Below, one piece after another: positions 16,768 to 24,972 of a stretch of 64,000 nt of DNA. The position numbers and the translations under genes were made by a program. The DNA comes from Streptomyces sp. NBC_00568 (GTDB lineage: Bacteria; Actinomycetota; Actinomycetes; Streptomycetales; Streptomycetaceae). The notes beneath the pieces are model-generated. The model was not told where the DNA came from. It saw nothing but the letters and a program-made list of their open reading frames with translations, and searched no databases. Within the stretch, counting starts at the first letter, position 1. Every line of letters starts with the position of its first letter. The stretch spans positions 1,984,001 through 2,048,000 of the forward strand of contig NZ_JAPENW010000001.1 of assembly GCF_026341855.1 (NCBI RefSeq), read 5' to 3'.

Positions 16768-17112
16768 TCAGCCGCGTACGTCTTCCTCGTCGTCCTCGTC
16801 AGCATCATCCTCGTCGATGTCCCAATCCGGCGAATCGGGGTCGTAGTCGATGGGCTCGCTGCTCCAGGACGCCTGGGCGAGCTCGATCCCCGGCACCTCG
16901 CTGACCAGGTCGAACGGGTCGACGAGATAAGCGAGGGCCTCGGCCGTGTCTTCCGTCACTGCGCCCTCGGCGTGCGACCGCTCGTCGGCCGGCATGGCCG
17001 CGTCCTCGCCGATCCGGCGCAGCGCGGCCTTGGTGACGGCGTCGGAGTCGTCGATCTCCAGCACCAGTTCGACCCGAAGCCGGACAAACCGTGATGTCTC
17101 AGGGGTACTCAT
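16768..17112 (-). CDS. Conserved hypothetical protein with acidic tail
   Basis: The ATG at 17112 gives 114 residues. The body (RFVRLRVELVLEIDDSDAVTKAALRRIGED...) looks like a small alpha/beta domain, and the last ~25 residues are almost entirely Asp/Glu (DWDIDEDDADEDDEEDV). The longer open frame upstream runs through the divergent promoter region and is not favoured. I recall similar proteins in other Streptomyces but no function. It is divergent from the LAxTG protein at 17223. Confidence 0.7.
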   Translation of the reverse strand: MSTPETSRFVRLRVELVLEIDDSDAVTKAALRRIGEDAAMPADERSHAEGAVTEDTAEALAYLVDPFDLVSEVPGIELAQASWSSEPIDYDPDSPDWDIDEDDADEDDEEDVRG

Positions 17113-17222
17113 GAGAGGGAGCGTACGGCCCACGCGATGCGCGACTTTCCCACGACCCGCGCCTTTCATTAGCATCGCCCCACACGGCCAATTCGCCAGC
17201 GCCACAAGGGGATCGATATTTC

Positions 17223-17558
17223 GTGTCCGCCGCACGTCGATCGTTGCTGACCGCCACCGCAGCGGGGACCCTCCTGGGTGCCCTCTGGTTCGTCCCGTCC
17301 GCCAACGCGACCCAGGACGTACCCACACCGAGCGGGTCGGCGCCCGCGTCCGCACCGGCAGGTACTACCACCGCGACACGGATCTCCACGGAGTCGGCCA
17401 CCGCGCCGGACACGGAGTCCGACGGTGATCAGACCCTGCTCGCCGACACCGGCAGCATAGATACGACGCCGTATCTCGTCGGCGGCACGCTCTCCCTCGC
17501 CCTCGGCGCCGGATTCGTGACGTACTCCGTGCGCCGTGAGCGCACGATGGCCTACTGA
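17223..17558 (+). CDS. Small secreted protein with LAxTG sortase signal
   Basis: A GTG start at 17223 gives 111 residues: an N-terminal signal peptide (RRSLLTATAAGTLLGALWFVPSANA, cleavage after ANA), a Ser/Thr/Pro/Ala-rich spacer of ~45 residues, then LADTG followed by a hydrophobic stretch (PYLVGGTLSLALGAGFVTY) and a basic tail (RRER). This is the full cell-wall sorting signal. LAxTG is the motif used by class E sortases of Streptomyces, as with the chaplins. The exposed part is only a short disordered spacer, so it may be a wall-anchored decoration or a processed remnant. No sortase gene is nearby. Confidence 0.75.
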   Translation: MSAARRSLLTATAAGTLLGALWFVPSANATQDVPTPSGSAPASAPAGTTTATRISTESATAPDTESDGDQTLLADTGSIDTTPYLVGGTLSLALGAGFVTYSVRRERTMAY

Positions 17559-17605
17559 GCGCACCGACCGCACTCCGGACAGTCAACCCACAGCACAGGG
17601 AAGCC

Positions 17606-18358
17606 ATGCGAGAGCTGAGCGAGCTGACCGACGTCGAGGAACCTGCCTGGCCCCTGCTGTCCAAGGCGCTCGCCACCAGCGGGGTGTCCATGGAAGTCCT
17701 TCCGGTGGACCCCGACCTGGGCGGCGCCAGCCTGCTGCAACTGCAGATCACGGCGCGGTCCTGGCTGGGCGGCATGGTGCTCAACTGCGGTGGGGTGGTG
17801 CTGGACAGCGGGTGGCTGCGGATCTACGGCAGCCCGGCCGAGGACCCGACCGCGGGCCTGCCCGGCGGTTCGACGGACCTTCCCTCGCTGGCCGAGGTCA
17901 ACGAGTTCCCCGAGCGGTTCGATCCGGCCTGGCGCCCCCGGGACGGCGGGCTCGTCGTCGGCCACGACGTGCTGGGCGGGGTGTTCGTCCTCAACGGCGC
18001 CGACCCGGAGGCGGTGGGCCGCCCCGGGCATCCCGGCGAGGTCGTGTACTTCGCGCCGGACTCACTGAAGTGGGAGGCGCTCGAAGTGGGCCACGGGGCC
18101 TGGCTCCAGTGGCTCCTCGGCGAGGGCACGGACCACTTCTACGACACGCTGCGATGGCCGGGCTGGCGGGCGGAGTCCGGTGCCCTGACCGGCACGCAGG
18201 GGCTGTCCGTGGTGCCGTTCCTGTGGTCGGCGGAGGCACGGCGCGACCTCATGTCGACGAGCCGCCGAGCGGTGCCGCTGGCCGAACTCCTCGCCCTGCA
18301 CCGGGACTTCGGCCTGAAACTGGACAAGGTGGACCCGGGGTTCCTCGGCGACGTCTGA
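17606..18358 (+). CDS. DUF2625 family protein
   Basis: The 250-residue protein from the ATG at 17606 begins MRELSELTDVEEPAWPLL and contains VEVLPVDPDLG, SWLGGMVLNCGGVVLDSGWLRIYG, GGLVVGHDVLGGVFVLNG and a C-terminal LHRDFGLKLDKVDPGF, the pattern I associate with DUF2625. The function of the family is not established; the Gly-rich beta segments resemble SMI1/KNR4-type immunity proteins. It follows the LAxTG gene after 47 bp in the same direction and may be cotranscribed with it. Confidence 0.8.
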   Translation: MRELSELTDVEEPAWPLLSKALATSGVSMEVLPVDPDLGGASLLQLQITARSWLGGMVLNCGGVVLDSGWLRIYGSPAEDPTAGLPGGSTDLPSLAEVNEFPERFDPAWRPRDGGLVVGHDVLGGVFVLNGADPEAVGRPGHPGEVVYFAPDSLKWEALEVGHGAWLQWLLGEGTDHFYDTLRWPGWRAESGALTGTQGLSVVPFLWSAEARRDLMSTSRRAVPLAELLALHRDFGLKLDKVDPGFLGDV

Positions 18359-18569
18359 GGCACCGGACGGTGACCCGGCGTCCACGCGCGGCGGCCGAGG
18401 GGTCACGTGCCGCGACCGGACCCCCGTAGCGCTCCGGCGTCTCTGCGTGACGTCTCGCCCCGGCCGGTGTCCCGGGACGCCCACGCGTCACGTTCGGCAC
18501 GTCACCGACGGCACGCGACCGGGCCTCGCCCGTGCGCGTCCTGGTGAAGAAGGCCGGAGTCATGCCACA

Positions 18570-18611
18570 TGCCGCGGCCCCGCACCCCGGAAGGGGTGCG
18601 GGGCCGCGGCA
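18570..18611. terminator. 19-bp perfect hairpin downstream of the helicase gene
   Basis: TGCCGCGGCCCCGCACCCC pairs with its exact complement around the loop GGAA, 21 bp past the helicase stop at 18632. It is very stable and likely acts for the helicase transcript and for anything reading through from the DUF2625 side. Confidence 0.8.
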
Positions 18612-18631
18612 CACAGCCGATCGGGTCCGTT

Positions 18632-20389
18632 CTAGGCGGCCCTGCGTCCGCCACCGCTCTGGCCGCCGTTCTGGGCGCCACGCTGCGGAGCGCGCCCGCG
18701 CCCGCCGGAACGGCCGGTGCCGGCGGCACCGCCTTCCGTACGACGCCCCGCGCCACCGCCGCCTTCCGTACGACGGCTCGCGCCGCCGCCTTCCGTACGA
18801 CGGCCCGCGACCGCTCCGCCGGCGCCCGTGCGGCGGCCGGTGGCCGCGCCACCCGCCGTGCCGCCCGCGACCGGACGTCCTCCGCCGCGCTGCTGGCGCC
18901 CCTGGCCGTCCGACCCGCCGCCCGTGCGCGTGGCCGTACCGGCGACCGACGGCCGCCTGGCCCCGCCCCCGGTGGCACGCCGCGCCTTGGGCCGCGACTT
19001 CGGCTGCTCGGCCTGCTGCGGGACCTCGATGACGACCGGCACGCCGGAAGGCTCGCGGGCGCCGGTGAGGCGGGCGAGTTCCTCGTCACCGGACTTGACC
19101 CGGGCGGTGCGCGGCGTGATGCCGGCGTCCGCCATCAGGCGGGTCATCTCACGCTTCTGCTCGGGGAGCACCAGGGTGACGACGCTGCCCGACTCTCCGG
19201 CGCGGGCGGTACGGCCGCCGCGGTGGAGGTAGTCCTTGTGGTCGGTCGGCGGGTCGACGTTGACCACGAGGTCGAGGTCGTCGATGTGGATGCCGCGGGC
19301 CGCCACGTTGGTGGCGACGAGCGCGGTGACCTGACCGTTCTTGAACTGGTCGAGGGTGCGGTTGCGCTGCGGCTGGCTGCGCCCGCCGTGCAGGGCGGAG
19401 GCCCGGACACCGCTGGCGAGCAGCCGCTTGGTGAACCGGTCGGCGCCGCGCTTGGTGTCGACGAAGAGGATCACCCGGCCGTCACGGGCGGCGATCCGCG
19501 TGGCGACCGCCTTCTTGTCGGTCTCGTCGGCGACATGCAGCACGTGGTGCTCCATGGTCGTCACCGCGCCCGCGGACGGGTCGACGGAGTGCACCACGGG
19601 GTCGGTGAGGAACATCTTGACGAGCCGGTCGATGTTCTTGTCGAGCGTGGCGGAGAAGAGCAGCCGCTGGCCGCCCGGCTCGACCTGGTTGAGCAGCGCG
19701 ACGACCTGCGGCATGAAGCCCATGTCGGCCATCTGGTCGGCCTCGTCGAGCACCGTGATCGATACCTGGCCGAGGGCGCAGTCGCCCCGCTCGATGAGGT
19801 CCTTGAGCCGCCCGGGGGTGGCCACGAGCACCTCGACGCCGCGGCGCAGGGAACCGGCCTGCCGGCCGATCGACATCCCGCCGACGGCCGTGGCGACGCG
19901 GAGGTTGACCGCGGTGGCGTACGGCGTCAGCGCGTCGTCGACCTGCTGGGCGAGTTCGCGTGTGGGGACGAGGACGAGGGCGAGCGGGTTCCTCGGCTCG
20001 GCCCGGCGACCGGCCGTGCGGGCCAGCAGGGCGAGCCCGAAGGCCAGCGTCTTGCCGGAGCCGGTGCGTCCCCGGCCGAGCACGTCGCGCCCGGCGAGGG
20101 AGTTGGGCAGGGTGGCGCCCTGGATCGGGAACGGCTCGGTGACGCCCTGGGCCGCGAGGGTCTTCGTCAGGGCGGCCGGCATGTCCAGCGCGTCGAACGA
20201 CTCGACGGCGGGCAGCGCGGGTGTAATGGTCTCGGGCAGGGAGAACTCCTGCGGCGGGGCGACCTTGCGGGCGCCACCGCGGCCCGCGCCCCGGCCGGTG
20301 TTGCGGCCGGCGCTCTTCGCGGAGCCGCCGGTCTGTGCGGCGCGTGCGTTTGCCGGCCGCTTACGGACGGGACGTTCGGATCGAGTCAT
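18632..20389 (-). CDS. DEAD-box ATP-dependent RNA helicase
   Basis: From the ATG at 20389 (585 aa). After a basic N-terminus it has the Q-motif (FPIQGATLPNSLAGRDVLG), motif I GRTGSGKT, PTRELAQQV, motif II as DEAD in VLDEADQMADMGFM, motif III SAT and motif VI HRGGRTARAG. The final ~110 residues are Arg/Gly-rich (repeats of RRTEGGG and GRRT), a flexible RNA-binding tail typical of the RhlE/CsdA group. It unwinds RNA duplexes, for instance in cold adaptation or ribosome assembly. It lies downstream of the cold-shock protein gene on the same strand with a hairpin between them, which fits a cold-response pairing. Confidence 0.95.
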   Translation of the reverse strand: MTRSERPVRKRPANARAAQTGGSAKSAGRNTGRGAGRGGARKVAPPQEFSLPETITPALPAVESFDALDMPAALTKTLAAQGVTEPFPIQGATLPNSLAGRDVLGRGRTGSGKTLAFGLALLARTAGRRAEPRNPLALVLVPTRELAQQVDDALTPYATAVNLRVATAVGGMSIGRQAGSLRRGVEVLVATPGRLKDLIERGDCALGQVSITVLDEADQMADMGFMPQVVALLNQVEPGGQRLLFSATLDKNIDRLVKMFLTDPVVHSVDPSAGAVTTMEHHVLHVADETDKKAVATRIAARDGRVILFVDTKRGADRFTKRLLASGVRASALHGGRSQPQRNRTLDQFKNGQVTALVATNVAARGIHIDDLDLVVNVDPPTDHKDYLHRGGRTARAGESGSVVTLVLPEQKREMTRLMADAGITPRTARVKSGDEELARLTGAREPSGVPVVIEVPQQAEQPKSRPKARRATGGGARRPSVAGTATRTGGGSDGQGRQQRGGGRPVAGGTAGGAATGRRTGAGGAVAGRRTEGGGASRRTEGGGGAGRRTEGGAAGTGRSGGRGRAPQRGAQNGGQSGGGRRAA

Positions 20390-20466
20390 GCTGGATCTGG
20401 ATTTCCTTCCTGGGCCCCACGGACTGCACACACAGCGCTCACCACCTGCATGAGCTGTCACAGCGC

Positions 20467-20503
20467 GAGCCGGGCCCGCACCCGAAGGTGCGGGACCCGG
20501 CTC
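20467..20503. terminator. Hairpin downstream of the cold-shock gene
   Basis: GAGCCGGG-CCCGCACC pairs with GGTGCGGGACCCGGCTC with one bulged base around a CGAA loop. It sits between the csp stop (20522) and the helicase start, so helicase expression would need read-through or its own promoter. Confidence 0.7.
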
Positions 20504-20521
20504 TGGAAAAGCGCGCTCGAA

Positions 20522-20725
20522 CTAGGCGGGGAGAATGTTCTCCGCCTGCAGGCCCTTCTGGCCCTGCGTGACCTCGAAGGAGACCTTCTGGCCCTCGACG
20601 AGCTCACGGAAGCCGGAGCTGGCGATGTTCGAGTAGTGGGCGAAGACGTCGGGGCCGCCGCCGTCCTGCTCGATGAAGCCGAAGCCCTTTTCCGAGTTGA
20701 ACCACTTCACGGTGCCAGTAGCCAT
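20522..20725 (-). CDS. Cold-shock protein, CspA family
   Basis: A 67-residue single cold-shock domain with both RNA-binding motifs, KGFGFI (RNP1) and VFAHYSNI (RNP2-like), and the usual start [10 protein letters not shown]. It acts as an RNA/DNA single-strand binding chaperone. The SD is AGGAGAA. An approximately 100-nt leader with a strong hairpin precedes it (see the entry for 20790-20861). Confidence 0.97.
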   Translation of the reverse strand: MATGTVKWFNSEKGFGFIEQDGGGPDVFAHYSNIASSGFRELVEGQKVSFEVTQGQKGLQAENILPA

Positions 20726-20789
20726 GTTGTTCTCCTGAACAGGTAGTGGGCCCCCATCCGGAGATGCACCGGGTAATGCCGGAGATGCC

Positions 20790-20861
20790 GGTAAAACAAA
20801 ACGCGCCTGCGGAGGATTCCGATCAGGCGCACAAAGTAAATGGGTACCAAAAACGTATCAA
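20790..20861 (-). promoter_or_regulatory. Promoter and attenuator-like leader of the cold-shock gene
   Basis: Read on the minus strand: -35 TTGATA (20856-20861), 17-bp spacer, -10 TACTTT (20833-20838). The start site should fall near 20826. Immediately at the start of the transcript GCGCCTG and CAGGCGC pair (20830-20824 with 20809-20803) around a 14-nt loop containing CCTCC, followed by GTTTTGTTTTAC. A hairpin plus T-run this close to the start looks like an intrinsic terminator or a stabilising 5' stem. The remaining ~75 nt lead to the start codon. Confidence 0.55.
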
Positions 20862-20945
20862 TGAGACAGTAGCACACCCTGGGACGGGGGTGCGAGGCGG
20901 GGTATGTGGGCCGGGGACGTGCCCGGCCCACGTACGACAAGCCGT

Positions 20946-20982
20946 CGCATCCCGTCCGGACGCGGGTTCTGGACGGGATGCG
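20946..20982. terminator. Hairpin downstream of hutH
   Basis: CGCATCCCGTCC pairs perfectly with GGACGGGATGCG around a 13-nt loop, 13 bp past the hutH stop. It would end the hutH transcript on the minus strand. Confidence 0.7.
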
Positions 20983-20994
20983 GCAGAGCGCGCT

Positions 20995-22539
20995 CTAGGC
21001 GAGCGGACCGGTCACCGGCTCGACCGTGGCCACCACACGGCCGGCGCGCACGAACGCGTCCGCCGCCTCCAGGTCGGGGGCGAGGAAGCGGTCCGGGCCG
21101 GGGCCCTGGACGCCGGCGGCGCGCACGGCGTCGATGACCGCCCGCGACGCCGGGGCGGGGGTCAGGCCCTCGCGCAGTTCGATCGCGCGCGTGGCGGCGT
21201 ACAGCTCGATCGCCACGATGCGGGTCAGGTTGTCCACGGCGGTACGCAGCTTGCGCGCGGCCGACCAGCCCATGGAGACGTGGTCCTCCTGCATGGCGGA
21301 GGAGGGGATGGAGTCGGCGGACGCCGGTACGGCGAGCCGCTTCATCTCGCTGACCAGCGCGGCCTGCGTGTACTGGGCGATCATCAGGCCCGAGTCGACG
21401 CCGGCGTCGTCCGCGAGGAACGGCGGGAGGCCGTGCGAGCGGTTCTTGTCGAGCAGCCGGTCGGTGCGGCGCTCGGCGATGGAGCCGAGGTCGGCGGCGG
21501 CGATGGCGAGGAAGTCGAGGACGTAGGCGACCGGGGCGCCGTGGAAGTTGCCGTTCGACTCGACGCGGCCGTCGGGCAGCACGACCGGGTTGTCGACGGC
21601 GGAGGCCAGCTCGCGCTCGGCGACCGTGCGGGCGTGCGCGAGGGTGTCCCGGCCGGCGCCCGCGACCTGCGGGGCACAGCGCACCGAGTAGGCGTCCTGG
21701 ACGCGCGGGGCGTCGTCCTGGTGGTGACCTGTGAGCTCCGAACCCTTCAGCACGGCCAGCATGTTGGCGGCACTGGCACCCTGGCCCGGGTGCGGGCGGA
21801 TGGCGTGCAGCTCGGGGGCGAGGACCTTGTCCGTGCCGAGCAGCGCCTCGAGGGAGAGCGCGGCGGTGACATCGGCCGACTTGTAGAGCGTCTCCAGATC
21901 GGCGAGGGCCATGACCAGCATGCCGAGCATGCCGTCGGTGCCGTTGAGGAGGGCGAGGCCCTCCTTCTCGCGCAGCTCGACGGGGGTGATCCCGGCCTCG
22001 GCGAGCAGCTCGCCCGCGGGCCGCACGACACCGTCGGGACCCTCGGCGTCCCCCTCGCCCATCAGGGTCAGGGCGCAGTGGGAAAGGGGCGCCAGGTCAC
22101 CGGAGCAGCCGAGCGAGCCGTACTCGTGGACGACCGGGGTGATGCCGGCGTTCAGGATGTCCGCCATGGTCTGCGCGACCTCGGGCCGCACACCGGTGTG
22201 GCCGGAGCAGACGGTCTTGAGCCGCAGGAACATCAGCGCGCGGACGACCTCGCGCTCCACCCGCGGGCCCATGCCGGCGGCGTGCGAGCGGACGATGTTG
22301 CGCTGCAGCTGGGCGCGCAGCTCCGGGCTGATGTGCCGGCTCGCGAGGGCGCCGAAGCCGGTGGAGACGCCGTAGACGGGCTCCGGCTTCGCGGCCAGCG
22401 CTTCCACGATCTCGCGGGCCGCGGCGAGGGCCGCCACCGCCTGGTCGGAGAGCTCGATCCGGGCGCCGTCGCGCGCCACGGCGAGAACGTCGGACGCGGT
22501 CACTCCGGACGTCCCCACCACCACAGTGTGCATATCCAT
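20995..22539 (-). CDS. hutH: Histidine ammonia-lyase
   Basis: The 514-residue enzyme (MDMHTVVVG start at 22539, or ATG at 22533) converts L-histidine to urocanate plus ammonia, the first step of histidine use. The electrophilic MIO cofactor forms from the tripeptide at 145-147, which is Cys-Ser-Gly here (GSLGCSGDLAPLSH) rather than the commonest Ala-Ser-Gly; the aromatic ammonia-lyase signature allows Ala or Cys. YGVSTGFG, NGTDGM and the C-terminal SSAMQEDHVSMG motifs are intact. As in other Streptomyces, hutH stands apart from the other hut genes. No clear SD was seen. Confidence 0.97.
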   Translation of the reverse strand: MDMHTVVVGTSGVTASDVLAVARDGARIELSDQAVAALAAAREIVEALAAKPEPVYGVSTGFGALASRHISPELRAQLQRNIVRSHAAGMGPRVEREVVRALMFLRLKTVCSGHTGVRPEVAQTMADILNAGITPVVHEYGSLGCSGDLAPLSHCALTLMGEGDAEGPDGVVRPAGELLAEAGITPVELREKEGLALLNGTDGMLGMLVMALADLETLYKSADVTAALSLEALLGTDKVLAPELHAIRPHPGQGASAANMLAVLKGSELTGHHQDDAPRVQDAYSVRCAPQVAGAGRDTLAHARTVAERELASAVDNPVVLPDGRVESNGNFHGAPVAYVLDFLAIAAADLGSIAERRTDRLLDKNRSHGLPPFLADDAGVDSGLMIAQYTQAALVSEMKRLAVPASADSIPSSAMQEDHVSMGWSAARKLRTAVDNLTRIVAIELYAATRAIELREGLTPAPASRAVIDAVRAAGVQGPGPDRFLAPDLEAADAFVRAGRVVATVEPVTGPLA

Positions 22540-22687
22540 ATTCAGGAGCGTACGCAGTGAATTCGATGATGTCACTAGTGGGTGGCCGGTTGACCCCTTA
22601 CCTCGGCGTACGTCACAGCGGACGCCAGGGGCCGCCTGACGGACAGGGCCGCCGGGCCGCCTCACGGGCCGGGCCGCCCGCGTCGCC

Positions 22688-23845
22688 TCACGGGCCGGGC
22701 TGCCCGTGCCGTCCCCGGAACCTCCGGCGTTCGCCCGCCGTGGGAGACGGCGCGTCCGCGAGACGTACGACGGGATCGTCGGGGCCCTCGCGCCCGGCGA
22801 CCACGGGTTTCGCCGCACGGACGGCCTTCGCCCGGTACTGGGCCGCGTCCGCCAGCCGGAACAGCCGGCGCGCCGACCGCACGGGGCCGATCGGGTCCTC
22901 GGTCGAGGCGACCCCGCACGCCACACCTTCCCCCAGCTCCAACTCGGCCGCCCGGCGGCAGAGTTCGTCCGCGATACGGACCACCTCGTCGGCCGGCGGG
23001 CCCACCGCCACCAGACAGAACTCGTCGCCGCCCAGCCGCGCGGCGAGGGTGCCGGGGAGCATGGCCCCGCACAGCGAGAGCACCGACCCGAACCGTTCAA
23101 GGAGCCGGTCGCCGACGGCGTGCCCCCGGGTGTCGTTGACCCGCTTGAGCCCGTTGAGGTCGCAGACGACGAGGCTGACCACGGAACCGTCGCTCTTGTG
23201 CCGCTCGACGGCCTCGTCGAGACGTACGTCCACGGCCCGGCGGTTGGCGAGTCCGGTCAGGGCGTCGGTGTAGGCGAGGCGCCGGGCCTCCTCCAGGCGC
23301 TCGGTCTGGGCGATCCCGGCGGCGACGACGGAGGCGAGGACGGTCGCGAAGTCGGCGTCGGCCGGACCGAAGACGGGGGCGCCGGCCGAACGGGCCACGT
23401 AGAGCTCGCCCCACGCCCGCCCGTGCAGCACGATCGGCGCGACGACGCAGCAGCCGCGCCCGCGCCTGCGCAGGGCGGCCACGCGCTGGTGGCAGTACCC
23501 GGCGAGACCGGCCGCCGGGCCGTCGGCGGTCTCGACCCAGGCGTTGGGCTCGCCGCCGCCCGCCCACCGCTCGTGCAGGAACTCGGTGATCTCCGGGAAC
23601 TGGTGCACCGGATAGGCCTCCCCGTCGGGGAACTCGTCCTCGTCCGGGGCGCGGTCGCCCACGTTGGCGAGCACCCGCAGCCGGCCGAGTTCACGCTCCC
23701 ATACCGAGAGCGCGGCGAAGCTCCCGGTCAGCGCGTGGCACGCGCCGAGCGCCGCGGCCCGCCACGACTCCCGCGGAGTGTGCGCCGCCGCCATCCCCTG
23801 AGCCAGCGCCACCACGGCCCTCAGCCGACTGTCCTCACCCATCAC
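22688..23845 (-). CDS. GAF-GGDEF diguanylate cyclase
   Basis: 385 residues. Residues ~10-185 form a GAF sensor (FAALSVWERELGRLRVLANVGD, ... VVAPIVLHGRAWGELYVARS). Residues ~190-345 are a GGDEF domain (DALTGLANRR, DLNGLKRVNDTRGHAVGD, ARLGGDEFCLV). The A-site GGDEF is intact, so the protein can be expected to make c-di-GMP from two GTP. The RxxD inhibitory site that usually sits five residues before GGDEF is absent, so product feedback through that site is not expected. c-di-GMP holds back sporulation in Streptomyces through BldD. There are no membrane segments. Just downstream, 22629-22700 holds imperfect repeats of GGGCCGCCTGACGG/GGGCCGCCTCACGG. Confidence 0.93.
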   Translation of the reverse strand: MMGEDSRLRAVVALAQGMAAAHTPRESWRAAALGACHALTGSFAALSVWERELGRLRVLANVGDRAPDEDEFPDGEAYPVHQFPEITEFLHERWAGGGEPNAWVETADGPAAGLAGYCHQRVAALRRRGRGCCVVAPIVLHGRAWGELYVARSAGAPVFGPADADFATVLASVVAAGIAQTERLEEARRLAYTDALTGLANRRAVDVRLDEAVERHKSDGSVVSLVVCDLNGLKRVNDTRGHAVGDRLLERFGSVLSLCGAMLPGTLAARLGGDEFCLVAVGPPADEVVRIADELCRRAAELELGEGVACGVASTEDPIGPVRSARRLFRLADAAQYRAKAVRAAKPVVAGREGPDDPVVRLADAPSPTAGERRRFRGRHGQPGP

Positions 23846-23941
23846 CCCAGGCTAGGGATATTTGCCCACATTTGGGACATTGGTATGGCGAACAGGGGTC
23901 CGGGCCGGGAGGGCCGGGCCGGGGGCGGCACGCCGCCAGGG

Positions 23942-24769
23942 CTACTCCCCCGGCCACTCCGGCTTGCGCTTCTCGTTGAAGGCGGCCACGCCCTCGGCCC
24001 GGTCCCCGGAGAAGGCGACGGACCGCCAGGCCGCGTCCTCGACCTCCAGGCCGGCCCGCAGGTCGAGTCCATGACCGAGACGCAGGGCGCGCTTGGCCGC
24101 GCGCAGCCCCACCGGGGAGTTCGCGGCGATCCGCGCGGCCAGGGCGAGGGCCTCGGCCCGGTCCTGCCCCGCCTCCACCAGCTCGTCGAGCAGCCCCAAC
24201 TCCCGCGCCTCGGCCGCCTCCAGACGCCGCGCCGAGAAGATCAGCTCGGCCGCGCGCGCGGCACCGACCCGGCGCGGCAGCAGCTGCGTACCGCCGCCGC
24301 CGGGGATCACGCCGACGGACACCTCGGGCAGCCCGACGACCGCCGTGCGGTCGGCCACGATCAGGTCGCAGGACAGCGCCAGCTCGAACCCGCCGCCCAG
24401 CGCGAAGCCGTGGACAGCGGCGACGGTCGGCATCGGCAGCTCCAGGACGCCGGTGTACGCGGCTCGCGCGACCGGCCGCTGCCGCACCAGCTCGGCGTCC
24501 GTGAAGGAGTTCCGCTCCTTCAGGTCGGCGCCGACACAGAAGGCGCGCTCGTGGGTGGACGTCAGCACGACCACCCGTACGTCCCGGTCGGCGGCGAGGG
24601 CGTCGCAGGCACCGGCGATGGAACGTGCCATGTCCGTGGACACGGCGTTCATCGCCTTGGGCCGGTCGAGGACGAGCTCGGCGACGTGCGCGTGCCGCCG
24701 TACGGCGACGAACTCCCCGAACCTCCGCTCGCCCGGCTCCGTCCCCTGCTCCGCCCCTTGCTGCGCCAT
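23942..24769 (-). CDS. Enoyl-CoA hydratase/isomerase family protein
   Basis: The ATG at 24769 has a strong SD (GGGAGGG) and gives 275 residues of the crotonase fold: VLDRPKAMNAV, AFCVGADLKE (oxyanion loop), VHGFALGGGFELALSCDLIVAD (second oxyanion Gly) and PEVSVGVIPGGGGTQLLPR. The Glu in the ELALSCD/LPEV region is consistent with hydratase activity in fatty-acid or branched-chain amino-acid breakdown. The gene lies 97 bp before the GGDEF gene on the same strand. Confidence 0.93.
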   Translation of the reverse strand: MAQQGAEQGTEPGERRFGEFVAVRRHAHVAELVLDRPKAMNAVSTDMARSIAGACDALAADRDVRVVVLTSTHERAFCVGADLKERNSFTDAELVRQRPVARAAYTGVLELPMPTVAAVHGFALGGGFELALSCDLIVADRTAVVGLPEVSVGVIPGGGGTQLLPRRVGAARAAELIFSARRLEAAEARELGLLDELVEAGQDRAEALALAARIAANSPVGLRAAKRALRLGHGLDLRAGLEVEDAAWRSVAFSGDRAEGVAAFNEKRKPEWPGE

Positions 24770-24972
24770 GACACCCTCCCGGTTAACGCGGGTTAACAAT
24801 CGACGCCCCGATCATCGCAGCCGAGGCCGTTCGACGAAACCCGCCCCCTCGCCCCGTACCTCCTCGTTCGAGTGACATCCCGCCCAACTCCGGTTCGCGG
24901 CCCTCAAACCGCGCATAACCTGCGCACCGCCACAGCGCATTCGGGACGCCGGCACACCGGGGAGGGACGACC

